From: Caprimulgus europaeus
Taxonomy: Eukaryota > Chordata > Aves > Caprimulgiformes > Caprimulgidae
DNA length: 64,000 nucleotides
Direction: 5' to 3'
NCBI GenBank assembly: GCA_907165065.1
Contig: OU015541.1
Coordinates: 9,620,501-9,684,500 of the forward strand
The notes beneath the pieces are model-generated. The model ran no database searches. It saw nothing but the letters and a program-made list of their open reading frames with translations, and had not been told where the DNA came from. The stretch's first letter is position 1. The number at the start of each line of letters is the position of its first letter. Both the position numbers and the translations under genes were made by a program. Below are positions 40,241-52,741 of this stretch, one piece after another.

Positions 40241-43194
40241 TCAGTTAGAAGTAGTACATTTTGAAGATAAAACCCTTCCAGGACAGACTAGCTCCTGCAG
40301 GAAACAGTGCTATGGATTTTGGTTAAAATCTTGTATTTTAAGAGTTTTAAGTTTCCAGCCTGGCAAAGAGTATTGTCTAGGGTATCTTCAAGCCACCCCT
40401 ACACACTGAAGTACGTCTGCCTTGCAAAAAGCGTGTGGGTGTGAGCAAGCTCAGGGGAGCACAGAAATCTTTTCCTGGGGCAGACACAGTAGCAGGAAGT
40501 CCCGAAGGACTGTGTGGTGCAGCACAGAGCAGCATCTCCGTAGATGTGGAGCAGCAGCCACCTCTTCCTGTGAAGCAATCCCTTCTGGCAAACTGAAGAC
40601 TTTTAAAGGCTCTTCATTTGCTGGGAAGAATAGGGCAGTGGTGAAGCTTCTGTTTTTTCTTTCTACCTTTGAATAAACTAAAACTTGGTGTTAGGACTTT
40701 TTCTGTCTTAGTATGAGAAGTCTTGGGTAACTTCAACTATTTTGAATTCAGGAGCTCATCATTATCTCAGTTTTCAGTGCTGACTTCTCACACAGTTGCA
40801 TTCTAGATGCTTAAATTCATCCTGTGGTTTTTAATGGGATGCATCATCACTGTTCTGGGTTTCATTATCACCATCTTGTCTCTTGAGTATGATTCCTTGC
40901 TTTTTCCCTATAAAAAATCCTTTAACTTTGAGATCTCTTCACTCCTTATGTTTCTGATGACCTATTAGCTCTTCAAAGAAATTCCTACTCTGATCTATTA
41001 CTCTTTTGTACTCTCCTCACCCCAAGTGCTTCTGTGGAACCCACTTGTCTTATATGTATGTATGTCTTCCACAGAGGTGTGGAATCCACTTATACAGATC
41101 TCTTCTGGAGGATTCGTGTCCTCTCTGTGGAACTTGAGTGATGCTGTACATTTAGCTTTATCTAGTGGTTCTGATCTTTAATTCTCTTTCACAGTGAGGT
41201 CAGGAAGCTGGTACAGAATGGCCTGCAGCCGTCTTGGATCCCTAGGTCCCTTGCCCAGTGACACTTCTCAGCAGTCTAGCAGCAACCTCTTTCCATTTAT
41301 TACACATGCTATTAATTTGCCATGGGGTCTGGTATTGATCTTTCAGTCCCATTAAAATCAGCTATTTTATTTTTAACCCTTTTTTCCTTGGAAGAACAGA
41401 ACTTGTATCCTGAGGTGTTTCCCAATTACTCTCAAGTAGTTAATCCACCCCTTTTTCTGTATCATTCTTAACTGAACTACGGTGCAAGAAATAAAAAGAA
41501 GCTTTCTTGAAGAGCTTGCAAAAACGCTGTCAGAAACTGTGTTTTACCAGTACAGAGAAGGAAAACAGCATAAACAAAGGCTGTGACTGATTTGCTTCCC
41601 AGCCCTGCTGAGTAGGGTGTTACCTGTGTTCCTGGGCAGGTTTGGTACGATCAGTCAGGCTGCATCATTAAACTCCTAGGTCCATTTGAATGGGAACTGC
41701 ACTGCATTAAATTTTGTTCCATACAGTCTGCTGTTTCTTTTTGGCTTTCATTCTGTGCCTGATTCTCCCTTTCTCATTTTTTCAAGCTTTTGCTACCTTT
41801 TGGAGCTGTTTTGGGGGAAGATATCTAAACACATGGATTTATTTACTGTCTATATGGACAGTTTAGATTTATTTGATCCATCTTAATTATTCCTGCCTTT
41901 CTGCTAGTTTGTAACAGCTGGAACATATATCTTCTGGCATACACATTCTTGGGTTGGCCTTTTCTCAGTGAACTAACATCAGTGATACTTTTGATGTAAA
42001 GTTATTTATTTTTTTTTAAAGACCAAATTTAGATGTCTAATTTCAGAAAACAAAACATGCTTATCCTGCTGTAGTGTATCTCATCGCTCTTCCCTCATAG
42101 ATGTGGAATTTGGAGGTGGTTCTTGCTAGAGACTCTGGGACTAAGGCCCATGCTGCAGCTCAGGCCATCAAATTTTCTGCCTTTAGCAGTGAAATAAATT
42201 GCCAGCTGAACTTCTCTCAACTATTTTGTTTTTTAACCTTTATTCATTTGATTGAGTAGTGACTTCTTATATGAACTTCCACCGATTTTCTTCTGAGGTG
42301 AAGAGTGACTAGACAACTTTTGCTTCCTGTTTCATTTGGTACACCGCCTCTATGCCTCACTGCAGTGGCAGAGAAGATGGGAAAGCATGGAGTTAAGTCA
42401 GAGGGCTATGGGCACTGTTAAGATATGGACTTTTAAGTTGGACACACATGGAATTCCTCAGGTCTCCCGAGAGCTGCAGCTCCATTCTGTGCATCTGGAT
42501 GTGAAGATTCTCACAGAAAGAAGACTACTGTAAAGCAAAGATAAGTCTTGTGATGTTGGGCCCTGCAAAGACAGACCAGTGCTGCCAAGCCAGTGACATC
42601 AAAATTGGACTGTGGATTCTATCTTCCTATTATGAGGAAATTTTCTGTGGCTTTTCTTCTCATAGCAGATCTTTCAGTGGCTTGCATTAGAGTCTGCCAC
42701 AAATCTCACTTTTCACAAATGCTTGGACCACTTGTGAAACCCAGTGTTGGGATTTAACAGAACAGTCTGACTTGCTCTTCATAGATCCTCACTTTGAGGA
42801 CTTAAGAGTCTGACCAGGCAAAAGGAATGTGTCTGTCTCTCCTCTCAATGGGCTTGCTCAGTATTGCAGTACAAAGAGTGCTTCAGGCAGTCTGTGACCC
42901 AGTGAAAGGCATATGAACTCTTCATTCCCTGTGCAGCTGAATCATCAGGGAATTAGCCACATAAATAGGAAAACATTTCTTACATTTTAATGTGACTGTG
43001 ATTTATCAGGGCTCAGGTGAATAGCATACAACATCCTGTGTGAAACTAGCCAGGGACAATCCTGCACACTGCCACGAGGGGAACTCCCCTGCCCAGTTCT
43101 TTCTGGAAAGGCTGTCAGTGCTTTCTTATTCAAACTCCCTTTGAGGATCTCGCAATATCTAAATGAGAATGTATAGTTTTAAAGAAGTTTTATT

Positions 43195-43207
43195 AAAAAA
43201 AAAAAAA
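43195..43207. repeat. Poly(A) run, 13 bases
   Basis: An uninterrupted A-run between 'gttttatt' and 'tattttgc'. No adjacent element was recognised. Confidence 0.8.
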
Positions 43208-44693
43208 TATTTTGCTTTCCAAGTTTGAGAAATGGGAAAAATATGGGTTTTCTTTTCCTGAGGTCACACACTGATTCTGTGCAAACTGTCCTTTCTCACA
43301 CAGACACTGAGTAACAATCACCAGTTTATAGAGTTGAGACAGAGAGGAAGAGATTGTTAGAGGACTTTAATCCTTTAATTCTTATTCCTGCTCTGAAGTG
43401 CTCATGTTTCTGTGCTTTTTAGTAGAAGATCACAGGTTGTCTTCACTCTGAGTGTCAGGTCTGGGGAGCTGGAGAGAGCCTGTGACACTGCACAAAGGAC
43501 GGTGTGCTCATCTCTGCCAACGGCTCCATACTGTGGGAGCACGTGTCTGTTGTGTGATATAATGCACTGGGAAGGAAAAAGACCTTTTTCACTTTTATCC
43601 TGAGGCTGCTTCTACCCTTTTTTATGTATCTGAATTGAGAGGGGCACAGGGAAGTCCAGGGAAATATTAGCTAAAAATGCAGGCAGAGCTCAGCCCTCGC
43701 TATCAAAGGCAGCATCATGTGTTGCTTATCTGTGCTCACACCTGAGGAGCATTGGGATGAAACCACCATTTTACAGGGAGGTCAGTCTTGATGTCTAGCA
43801 GCTGTGGTAAGTAGTAGCAGTAATAACTGGGTCCCGTTAACCTTCTCTGTCATGAATACTTGCAGATCTACAATTAAGCATCTTAGAAATACAGGCATAG
43901 GTTTTCCTTGTGTTACTTGGCAAACACCTTTATGATTAAGTCTCAGATGGTTGATATGTCAACTTACTTAATTTTAGATAAACTATACCAAACTTTGTGA
44001 TTATCATTACCTGTGAAACTTGAATCTGACTTTTTTTCCCCCCTGTGGTCATGAAGAATATTATGTCTTTTGTCTGCAGCAAAAGTTGCTTGATAGCAGC
44101 TTCTTCTCTCCTCTAGACAAGTTCTTTCTGTGCATACTAGGAAATAATTCTTCATCATGTTATAACCCTTACTGCTTATTTGGAAGTATTGGCTTCATGA
44201 AATCTCAAACATGGTAACCACGCCAATCACATCCTGTTCATCTTGCTCCTCTCAAAATGAGTCATGACCTCAAAACTGCTGCAATCAAGTTATTGAAATC
44301 ATTGAGCAGTTGGCATATGGGAGATCCTGGAAATTTCTTACAAAATATGAAACAAATTTCCTTCCTCAGAGTCCGATTGACAAGGGTTTGTATTGATGTA
44401 CTTCTCTGTAGAGCAGAATGAGCATTTGATCAGTTTATGCTGTTCTGTCTTCGTAGACAATAACATTTTATTTACTCAATTTATTTATCTCCTCTTAATA
44501 GAATAGTCTCATTCTGTGTACTCTTTATGAGCCAATTTCATTGTGGTTTGTTATCTTGTTTTACTGATTTGCACACACCTTCAAAACCAGGAGAATTTAC
44601 AGTTCCAAGCTAGATGCCTTTTGCTGTTGAATGTCAGCTGCATCGTCACTGCTGTTTGTCTCTCGGGAGCTGCTTCAGGAGTTCCTGGTGTTC

Positions 44694-44698
44694 AGCTG
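44694..44698. repeat. Target-site duplication, left copy (agctg)
   Basis: These five bases immediately precede the first LTR and are repeated exactly at 45850-45854. A perfect 5-bp duplication is the footprint of retroviral integration. Confidence 0.85.
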
Positions 44699-45849
44699 TG
44701 TGGTGGGTTGACCCTGGCTAGAGACCGGATGCCCACCAAAGCCCACTCTATCACTCCCCCTCCTCAAATGGGCAGGGGGAGAAAATTATAACGAAAAGCT
44801 CGTGGGTGGAGATAAGGACGGAGAGAGATCACTCACCAATTACTGGCACGGGCAAAACAGACTCGACTTGGGGGAAAAAATAAATTTACTTTATTACAAA
44901 TCAAAATTAGAGGAGAATGAGAAGTAAAACCAAATCTTAAAACACCTCCCCCATCCCTCCCTTCTTCCCGGGCTTAATCTCTTTCCCGATTTTCCACCTC
45001 CTCCCCCCAGCAGCACAGGGGAACAGGGAATGGGGTTGGGGTCAGTTCATCACACGGTGTTTCTGCCGCTGCTTCCTCCTCAGGGGGAGGTCTCCTTCCC
45101 CCGCACCAGCGTGGGGTCCCTCTCACGGGAGACAGTCCTCCACCAACTGCTCCAACGTGAGTCCTTCCCATGACTGACAGCTCTTCACGAGCTGCTCCAG
45201 TCTGGGTCCATTCCATGGGGTGCAGTCCTTCAGGAAGGGACTGCTCCAGCGCGGGTCCCCCACGGGGTCACAAGTCCTGCCAGCAAACCTGCTCCGGCGT
45301 GGGCTCCTCTCTCCACGGGCTACAGGTCCTGACAGGAACCTGCTCCAGCGCGGGCTTCCCGCGGGGTCACAGCCTCCTTCGGCATCCACCTGCTCCGGCG
45401 TGGGGTCCTCCACGGGCTACAGGTGGTCATCTGCACCACCATGGACCTCCAGGAGCTGCAGGGGGACAGCCCGCTTCACCCTGGTCTTTCACCACTTGTT
45501 GGGGGGGGGAATCTCTGCTCCGGCGCCAGAGCCCATCCTCCCCCTCCTTCTTCACTGACCTTGGTGTCTGCGGAGTTGTTTCTCTTACATCTTCTCACTC
45601 CTCTCTCTAGCTGCAAAGTGTGCAGCTTTTTTTTTTTCTCCCTTCCCTTTTTTTTTCTTAATTATGTTATCACAGAGGCGTTACTGATGGGCTCGGCCTT
45701 GGCCAGCAGCGGGTCCCTTCTTGTAGCCGGCTGGCATTGGCTGTGTCGGGTCGGACATGGGGGAAGCTTCTGGCAGCTTCTCTCACAGAAGCCACCCCAT
45801 GTCCCCTCCCCCACTGCTACCAAAAACCTTGCCACGCAAACCCAATACA
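44699..45849 (-). mobile_element. Solo LTR of an avian endogenous retrovirus (family A)
   Basis: The plus strand starts 'tgtggtgggttgaccctggc' and ends 'cttgccacgcaaacccaata' then 'ca', giving TG...CA termini. It is flanked by exact 5-bp repeats (agctg). I recognise it as an LTR widespread in bird genomes. In what I take as the sense orientation (minus strand) it begins TGTATTGGGTTTGCG, has an AATAAA signal in 'gtaataaag' (plus-strand complement near 44890-44898), and then the R/U5 part. No gag, pol or env sequence or second LTR adjoins it, so it is a solo LTR left by LTR-LTR recombination. A 5-bp duplication suits ERVL-type or similar elements; the exact family name is uncertain. It is far more GC- and CpG-rich than its surroundings, and open frames across it are not genes. 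Strand is less certain than identity. Confidence 0.88.
45103..45530. repeat. Degenerate array of about 48 bp within the LTR
   Basis: The motif 'ctgctccagcgygggtcc' followed by a 'cacgggnt...caggtcctg' spacer recurs with starts near 45147, 45192, 45241, 45289, 45340 and 45390, at 45-51 bp spacing. Weaker copies sit near 45103, 45431, 45471 and 45515. That makes about ten imperfect copies with CpG in many motif cores. The array lies in the central LTR, probably U3/R in the minus orientation, and could be a repeated transcription-factor binding unit. That role is inference. Confidence 0.8.
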
Positions 45850-45854
45850 AGCTG
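45850..45854. repeat. Target-site duplication, right copy (agctg)
   Basis: An exact copy of 44694-44698 immediately after the CA end of the LTR. Confidence 0.85.
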
Positions 45855-48168
45855 CCATCCTTCAGTGCTGACCTCAGCTGCATTAAAAACATGTTGGAAC
45901 AGACATTGTTTCAGAAATCCTTAATGATGACAGCACCTTTTCTCAAATGCAACATCCATTAATCACACCATGGACGTTATTTCCACACCAAAGGCTAGAA
46001 GAGGGTGGCCACACATCTCCATTGTGGCTTATCTGTCAGTGTCAGTGCACCAATATCCATGGTTTTTACTCAATATGCAACAGTAGGAACCTGTATCAGG
46101 AGGGGAAGGCTGTTCCTAGGAATCTCAAAGTTAGCTTGTCAGGTCCCTTATTTATTTTTAAAAAGACTGTAAGGTTCTTATTCTTTGAGCATTATTTAGT
46201 GAGTGCTCAATTCATGTTAAGATTTTTTTTTTAAATCTTCTGAAGCCTTAAGTAATTAAGAACAATCATTTCAACATGTACCTATTGACTTTCTAGCTAC
46301 TACCAAATGACTTGAAATAAATAAATCATTAAAACAGCCTGATACTTCACAGAGAAAACTGTGCATTGATGAGGAATGAAGGAGTTGATTCAGTTAGGGG
46401 AGCAGTGAATTCTGGTGGAAATGACAGGTATCTGCAGAAATGCAAGCCTGGCATATCAGGTTCCACTCTAACAGATAATTTCGAAGGGCATTTGAAATGA
46501 GTTTCTTTGCAGGTGCATTGCACCTTCCAGCTGTTAGGATTTTTTAATAGTATTTTATCTTCTAAGTAATTAATTTATATATCAGAAGAACCAAAAGAGA
46601 CTGTATTTTAATCAAGGTTTCAGGATGCTAAGTCCCACAGAAATGCATAAAAAGCTGCAGCCTCTGATCTTATCTAATTTGATTGCAAACAATAAGGGTG
46701 AGGCTGGAGGACAAACACTAGAGGGTGAATTATCTGCTTTCTCTGTGGCTTTCTACATAAACCAGCCCCTTAACAAGGCTTCCACTGCGTTTTCTTTCTT
46801 CTTTTAGGGTTACAAGGCTCCTGATTAGAGATGTACAAAGAAAGTAAGGAAATAGTCAGTGTATAAAATGAATGTGCTGAAGTCAGGGCGTGGACAGTAG
46901 TCTATCATATGGGGCTCCATGGTTGCCTCAGAAGGCCTGTGTATGTGCTACGCCTGCCGTTGTGCCTGCTCACAGCGGGATAGTTTATAGGAGTATAAAC
47001 ACATTAGTATCTTTTCTCTAAAATATCCTGCATGTATTTGCCATACAAACCCCTAGAGTGCCTGATAAATATGCAATATCAGGCTCATTTCTTTAAACAG
47101 TGGCACTTAGTCCGTGATTTTTGAAATAAAAATCTTTCCTCCTTAAGCTCTTTAAGGAAATGACACCCAAAACTTTTCTTTTAAATATACCTCTTTCTTA
47201 CATTCATAAACCTGGCTGTTCTGTGATTTGTCTCTTTGTGTGTGTTTGTTTTAGAAATAAACAGTTTTGCTAAGGGTTCATTTCTTCTCTGTCGGAACTT
47301 TCCAAGCTACAGTTTCACAAAATATCTTGCGTACAAACTTTGGCTCATTTATTGAGCTTGTCAGGGCGTATTTCCTTTGAAAGCTCAAAACAGAGTCTTG
47401 TAGGTGCCATATTTTCCCCTCAGACAGTGCAAGATGTGATGATACGTGTTCCCAGAGAGGTTCACAGGACAAGCTATGATTCACTTTTTTTTTTAATTTC
47501 ACAACAGATGTGAATGTCATTCAGCTGCTTCTAAAGTGGAAAAGTGCATTTGCAACTATTACTTATACCTAGCTATCCACCTAGCTAAGGAAACAACCTT
47601 GGGCTCCAAAAACACAATGTTATACCTTGTAACCTAAATGAACAGCAGTATGAAACAGAAAAAAATGCTACAGATGTGCAGTGGGCACACTTCCTAGTAT
47701 TACAACAGAAAATTGCTCTACAGAGATCAGAATAAAATACTAATTACAGCTCTACTGCTTAAATTCTGTTGTATGTTGAAAGTACCTTCTATTCTGTTTT
47801 CTACTTTTCAGGTGCTCCTTAGTTTGGAAATTAAGTGGTTGGGCCTTTTTTCCAAGAAACAGTATCAAAGGCTTGAAATTTGCTTAGTTTTGCAGTATAA
47901 TGCATATGAGTGGGGGGGAAATCTTGTATTCTAGGAACTAGGTATGTGGTTGATTTTAAAAATGTTTTACATTCATGCATAATTGTAAAGAAAATTATTT
48001 TATAAATGGCAAGTGTACTTAGGATGGCACACGAGTTTTCATATTAGATGAATGACAATCAACTATTCAGCAACTGTAAGCTGGTATTTCCTAAAATGCT
48101 ATAATTTGAATTAAGGCCTGACTGGAGGAATATGAGCTTACACAGTGTGGGCTCTGTGTAGAATACTC

Positions 48169-48184
48169 TTTTTTTTTTTTTTTT
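48169..48184. repeat. Poly(T) run, 16 bases
   Basis: An uninterrupted T-run, followed by a T-rich stretch to about 48205. No retroelement body was recognised beside it. Confidence 0.8.
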
Positions 48185-49337
48185 CCTTCATATTTTTTAT
48201 TTTTTAACATGAAAATTCATGGATTCAGCGTACTCTGAGTATTTGCAGTGTACCCAACATGCTGGAGAACAAAAAGAAGAATAGAACTGAAGAATAAGAA
48301 TACAGGGGGAAATGTGAAAGTACCTGACTAAATATGGTTAAATGCTTGTCAAGGCATTCTGATAAGGTCGTCACTTTGACAGATAAAGATGAGATAACAT
48401 CCACAGAAGTAGAGTTCATATGAGCTTTGTGCTGCAAACAGGCAGTGCACCAGTTCTGGGTGTACTGTAAATTTATGACTTGTCTAGAAATCTGGAGCAA
48501 GTGAGTTGGAAAGATGAGATCATTTGTCACATCCCAGAATGCAGCAGCCTGGTAGCCGTCGGGTTTGCTGACCTTAGGTGACTCAAACTTTGGAATGGCT
48601 TTTTGACGTGTTGAAAACATTCTGTTCCTTTTGGATTTTCATATGATTTGGATCAGCATAATGTCTTAGCATCTGGCAGTATGCTGTCACATAACTAAGA
48701 GTTGTCCTTTGAGTTAATTCTCTTGTTCATCCTCACTTTAGGTGGAGAAGTGGATATGCAATACAATCCTTGGTTTCAGTAGATTTGTGTGTGTGTGTTT
48801 GGTTTATTTTTATTTGAAGATGCACTGGATAAGATTTTTATTATGAAAAAGAAGTTTGACTTGAACTTTTTTTCTTAGTGGAGGTGAGGTTTGAATTTTT
48901 TTCACCAGGGAAAGGTTTTGTCAGAAAAACAAGAGGAATAGGGAATTCTTGAATCTTGTTCCCTGTTGCTCTGCATGTGTATGATTATTTTTGTTGGTAT
49001 GTGTGTAAAATAAGATGGACAGCATTACCTGTAAATGTTTTGCACCCTATTACTTAACTGCTCAAAACAGAGATCAGGTATTTGCTACTTTCTAATTATT
49101 TAGGTGATTTTGAACAGATAACCACCTTTTTCCCCTGCTCACCAGAATACCAGGACTGATAACTGGGTTTCTTAGCTAACTGGTAAATGAGCAGAACTGT
49201 GTAATTTCTGAGAATGAGTTTGAATTTTTCAAACTTGAAAGCCTGGGGTTAGTCTCTGCTGCCTGTGTTTGCTTATCTGCTTAAACTTGTTTGTTGGGGG
49301 ACCAGTGCTTTAGAATTTTGAGATTCTGAATTTTTGC

Positions 49338-49356
49338 TTTTTTTTTTTTTTTTTTT
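49338..49356. repeat. Poly(T) run, 19 bases
   Basis: The longest homopolymer noticed in the window. It is likely length-variable. Confidence 0.8.
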
Positions 49357-49814
49357 CTCCTCTTTGCCCCTGGAACTATTGATAAAGACACTGAATCTTA
49401 TTTATGAATTTCTGACCTATAGTAGTGCTTCTTTTAAAACTTTGCTGACAGAAGAATGTGGTAAGTATCTATTTAGATACCACTATGTAATACTGTTGTA
49501 CTGGCAAAATCGTATCAGGTGGGTGGAGAAGATTTAGTGAGTGTTTTCTGCTGTGCTTGAAGTGTATGAAGAAATACTGGCAGCGACAAAGGCAGATGTA
49601 AACTAAGATGACACTTTAGTATTCCATTCATTTTCTTTTAAGCGCATTCTATGTAGTCTAAAAACATTGAGTGTATATTTGATACTATTTTCCTAACCTC
49701 TTCCTTTCACAGAAAATCTTTAATCATACGTATTATTTCAGTTGATTGAATGAGGAAGATGGCTAACTGGAGGGAGGAAATTCAGGCTGCTAAATACTTC
49801 CTCTCCCTGCTTAT

Positions 49815-49900
49815 CTAGATCTAGTTGTCTTTTTTTCTTTTTAGGAATATTTACTTACCTAGTTCTAGTTGACTCCTCTGTCTAGGAATATTTATTTCTT
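49815..49900. repeat. Diverged two-copy tandem duplication, about 43-bp unit
   Basis: The first copy runs from 'tctagatctagttgtct' to 'aggaatatttacttac'. The second runs from 'cctagttctagttgact' to 'aggaatatttatttct'. The copies share the 'ctagttg' and 'taggaatattta' blocks in the same order and spacing and differ mainly in a T-rich middle. It appears to be an old local duplication. Confidence 0.7.
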
Positions 49901-52741
49901 TTTCCAGCCCGGTTTTCCTGTTGCAATTGCTTGCCTTCTCTTTTAGAACATCCTGTTTTCCCACTGCCTGCAGACCAACTGAGGGAATGGGTCCAGTACC
50001 AGATAGTCAGAGTGCACCCAACTCTGTTTCTGAATTATGGGAAGGTAGATGTGACAAGGACGTAAAGTGTGAGCTGAATGGCAGTGCACATTATACTGGT
50101 ATGAAACATCTTGCGTCCTCACGTCTAACTTTAAGGGAACTTTCAGAGAAGGAGATGAAAACAGCTTGACTTTTACCCAATCTGTATGTTACTAGTGGCT
50201 ATCAACTTTGAAAATTACTTTGTGTTACTATTATGTTTCTCAGATTTGCTGGTTGCTTTCTGTTACTGCTTTCTGACTGTATTCTAAATGAATTCAAGGC
50301 ATACTGAGAGATCAAGGTGCCTTTTGTGGGCATAAATACCTGAAGCAATAATTTAAAATCAGAATAAACAAACACATCTTCCTGCTTGAAGATGCTCACT
50401 GAGGCACCCACTTAAACTTCACCCGGTTCTCCAGAATTAGTTACTTAATAATCTGCTTGACCTTTGTGGTGAGTCGTGGTAAGGCTGTTCCCATGTATAT
50501 TACTAAGTCAGGAAAGGTAAAAAGGAGTATTAATAAAGTTGTAAATATAAAAGGTACTGGAGAGTGTTTGCAGGCTTTTGAGGATGCATCACTGTTGATT
50601 TATGGAGTTACTGAAATGTAATAGCTGCGAAATGCATGGGAGCATTGTCCAAATTTTTGAAAATCATTTCTTTGTTGAGATCAAGATAATATGAGACCTG
50701 AGTGTTGCCTCTGTTTGTCATGTATCTTCATATGTGCATTGAATTGCAGAATTGTCTGAGTATTGGTATGTGTGAAAGTGTGTGAAAATGCAAGCTTCAA
50801 GTTACATACTTTTTAATTGTATTTGAAGAATTCACAATGCTGTATTTAATTTGTCTAATGTACACAAATTCAGTCTTTTCAATTTAGGAATTGCTGCAAA
50901 GCTATTCAAGTTACTTGGCATTTATCTTTAGAGCTGTAGGTCAGCAAGGGAACGTCTAATGCTCTGTAATAACAGAGATAGTGGTCTTATGCTTCATTCT
51001 AGCTACCAACATCAATCTCATGCTGCTAATATTATGCCCCTAGGCATAGCCATCCTTCCTGTAATCCTTAGACTTTGCGATAATGTGTCAGAAAGAGGAC
51101 AAAAGATTGTAATGCTTAAGTTAAAGAAGAATTCATTTTCATATAAACACAGATGTAGAATGACCTGTAAGACTATTTTAAATGCAATACACTTCAGGTT
51201 GTTAAAAACAGAAGAGGTTAGTTATTCTAATCTTACATAATAGTGCTGCTAAACATAAACTACAGTTTCATGTACATGGGCTCAGACCAGTGTAGTTGGA
51301 CCATTTATATGATAACAGGTTGATTGTGTCACAGAGCTGGTGTGGAAAGGGGACAGTCTGGAGAACTGACATATATTTTAAGTAAAATTAGAAGCAGCTA
51401 AACAACATAAGGTTTAAAAATCCAACTGCAGGTAATAGTATCTCTGTCTGTGCTATAACTGTTTGCCACAGTACTTAGTTCTTCCTTTCTATTAAATCAT
51501 CAAGCCACTAAGAAACCTAAGGTTCTAACTTACCTTCGTTCATGACTGTTATAGTCACTGGGGCAGGTCTAATGAACTTCTCCCTGAATTCATTTTTGTC
51601 ACACTTAACAGTGAGAGGATAAGGAGATCAGCACATTGCAAACTGAAGGAAAAGAATTATCTGCTATAAACTTTTTGAGAAGGCTTGCTATGAGGTTACT
51701 GGTGTTAAAGGCCTAAGGAGCTCCTGCTTTGTAACACAGCTTGCTAAACAGTTTCAATTCTTTGCTTTGTGTTTAGGTCTGATAAGCAAATGTTAACACT
51801 CCCACTCCCTTGCTCTGTTTTAAAGCAAGGAGAATAACATTTGCAGATTGCATTTGTGATTACATCTGTGCACTACTGGATTATCTGGAAATATAAACTG
51901 GATTTAGATCTGTCTTTTTGCTAGATTGGACCAAGCTCATGATTTATTCTGGTAAACTATGGGAGGAGAAGTGATACCTGATCTAGCACAAAGTCTCTTG
52001 GGATGAAGTTACGCCAACAACATTTTTGAACATGTCTGAACTAGCAGAATGGCTTAAAGTCAGCCCTTTTGTTATTTGCCATCCTAAAGTTCAGTAGAAT
52101 ATTTTTTTCTTTTTTAATCATGGTTCCAACAGCTAAGAGTTTTCTGTCACTCAGCTTGTGGTTTGTACCTCTAGACTTCTCAACCACATGCTCACAACTG
52201 GGAATGTGTGTGGAAAATTAGAACTTGGAGAAATTGTTGAGGAGGAGAGGAAAGAAAAGATGTGGTACTTGAAGAAAAAAGTTATAGTCTGAAAGAAATG
52301 TTTTCAAAAGTCAAAACAAGCCCTTGAGGTTTCTCTGATGTTCAAATTTGATCACAGGGTAAAAACTGATGAGCCGTGCTTTCTAGCTTCAGCTGCTGTT
52401 AGCAGCAGTGGAATGGAGTCTCTCACTGATTTGAAGAGAGTGTGCACGACACGTATGTCAGCATCCTCCAGGCAGTTTGTTGTTAGGTACAAACTCGTAA
52501 AGCTATGCAAATTTTGTGAGTTATCACCATTGCCTATTACCAATTCTGCAACAGACAAACCTGCTTTATGCTTAAGTTTTAATAAATATTTTAGTCTCAA
52601 GATCTCTTGCAGCAGAGGCTTCAATTAAGGACTGATGAAAGGGGCTAAGTTGGAATGTGATCTTTTCTTCTGGATCTTGAGCACTCATCTGCAAAATTTT
52701 TTTCCGTCTTTTTTTGTTCTTGTGCTCAGTGCCTGTCATCC

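Larger units (their letters stand above)
36986..44698. other. Non-genic DNA, possibly including unassigned old repeats
   Basis: No gene was recognised. The region contains a G-run at about 37075-37084, two A/C-rich blocks between 38548 and 38745, a candidate conserved element at 39330-39560, a small tandem duplication at 40204-40240 and an A-run at 43195-43207. The interval at about 40.7-43.1 kb is less AT-rich and reads like very old repeat-derived DNA, but I could not assign it to a family. Its open frames (60-85 codons) show no recognisable domains. Confidence 0.5.
45855..52741. other. Non-genic AT-rich DNA
   Basis: No gene was recognised. T-runs lie at 48169-48184 and 49338-49356, and a diverged two-copy tandem duplication at about 49815-49900. 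The longest open frame outside the LTR is on the minus strand at 48225-48620 (131 codons). It ends in a Phe/Ser/Leu-rich tail, shows no domain I recognise, has no visible partner exons, and is most likely a chance frame. Overlapping frames on both strands at 52338-52628 are likewise not convincing. Confidence 0.5.

Noticed and set aside
45170..45962. Overlapping plus-strand open frames of 112, 146 and 179 codons (and minus-strand frames nearby)
   Set aside because: They lie mainly in the GC-rich LTR and its internal repeat array, where stop codons are rare. The peptides are repetitive Pro/Ser/Gly-rich translations of noncoding LTR DNA, and the 179-codon frame runs out past the LTR end.
52338..52628. 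Overlapping 96- and 90-codon frames on opposite strands
   Set aside because: Both span the same bases, with no recognisable domain, no splice context and no start context. Chance overlap is likely.
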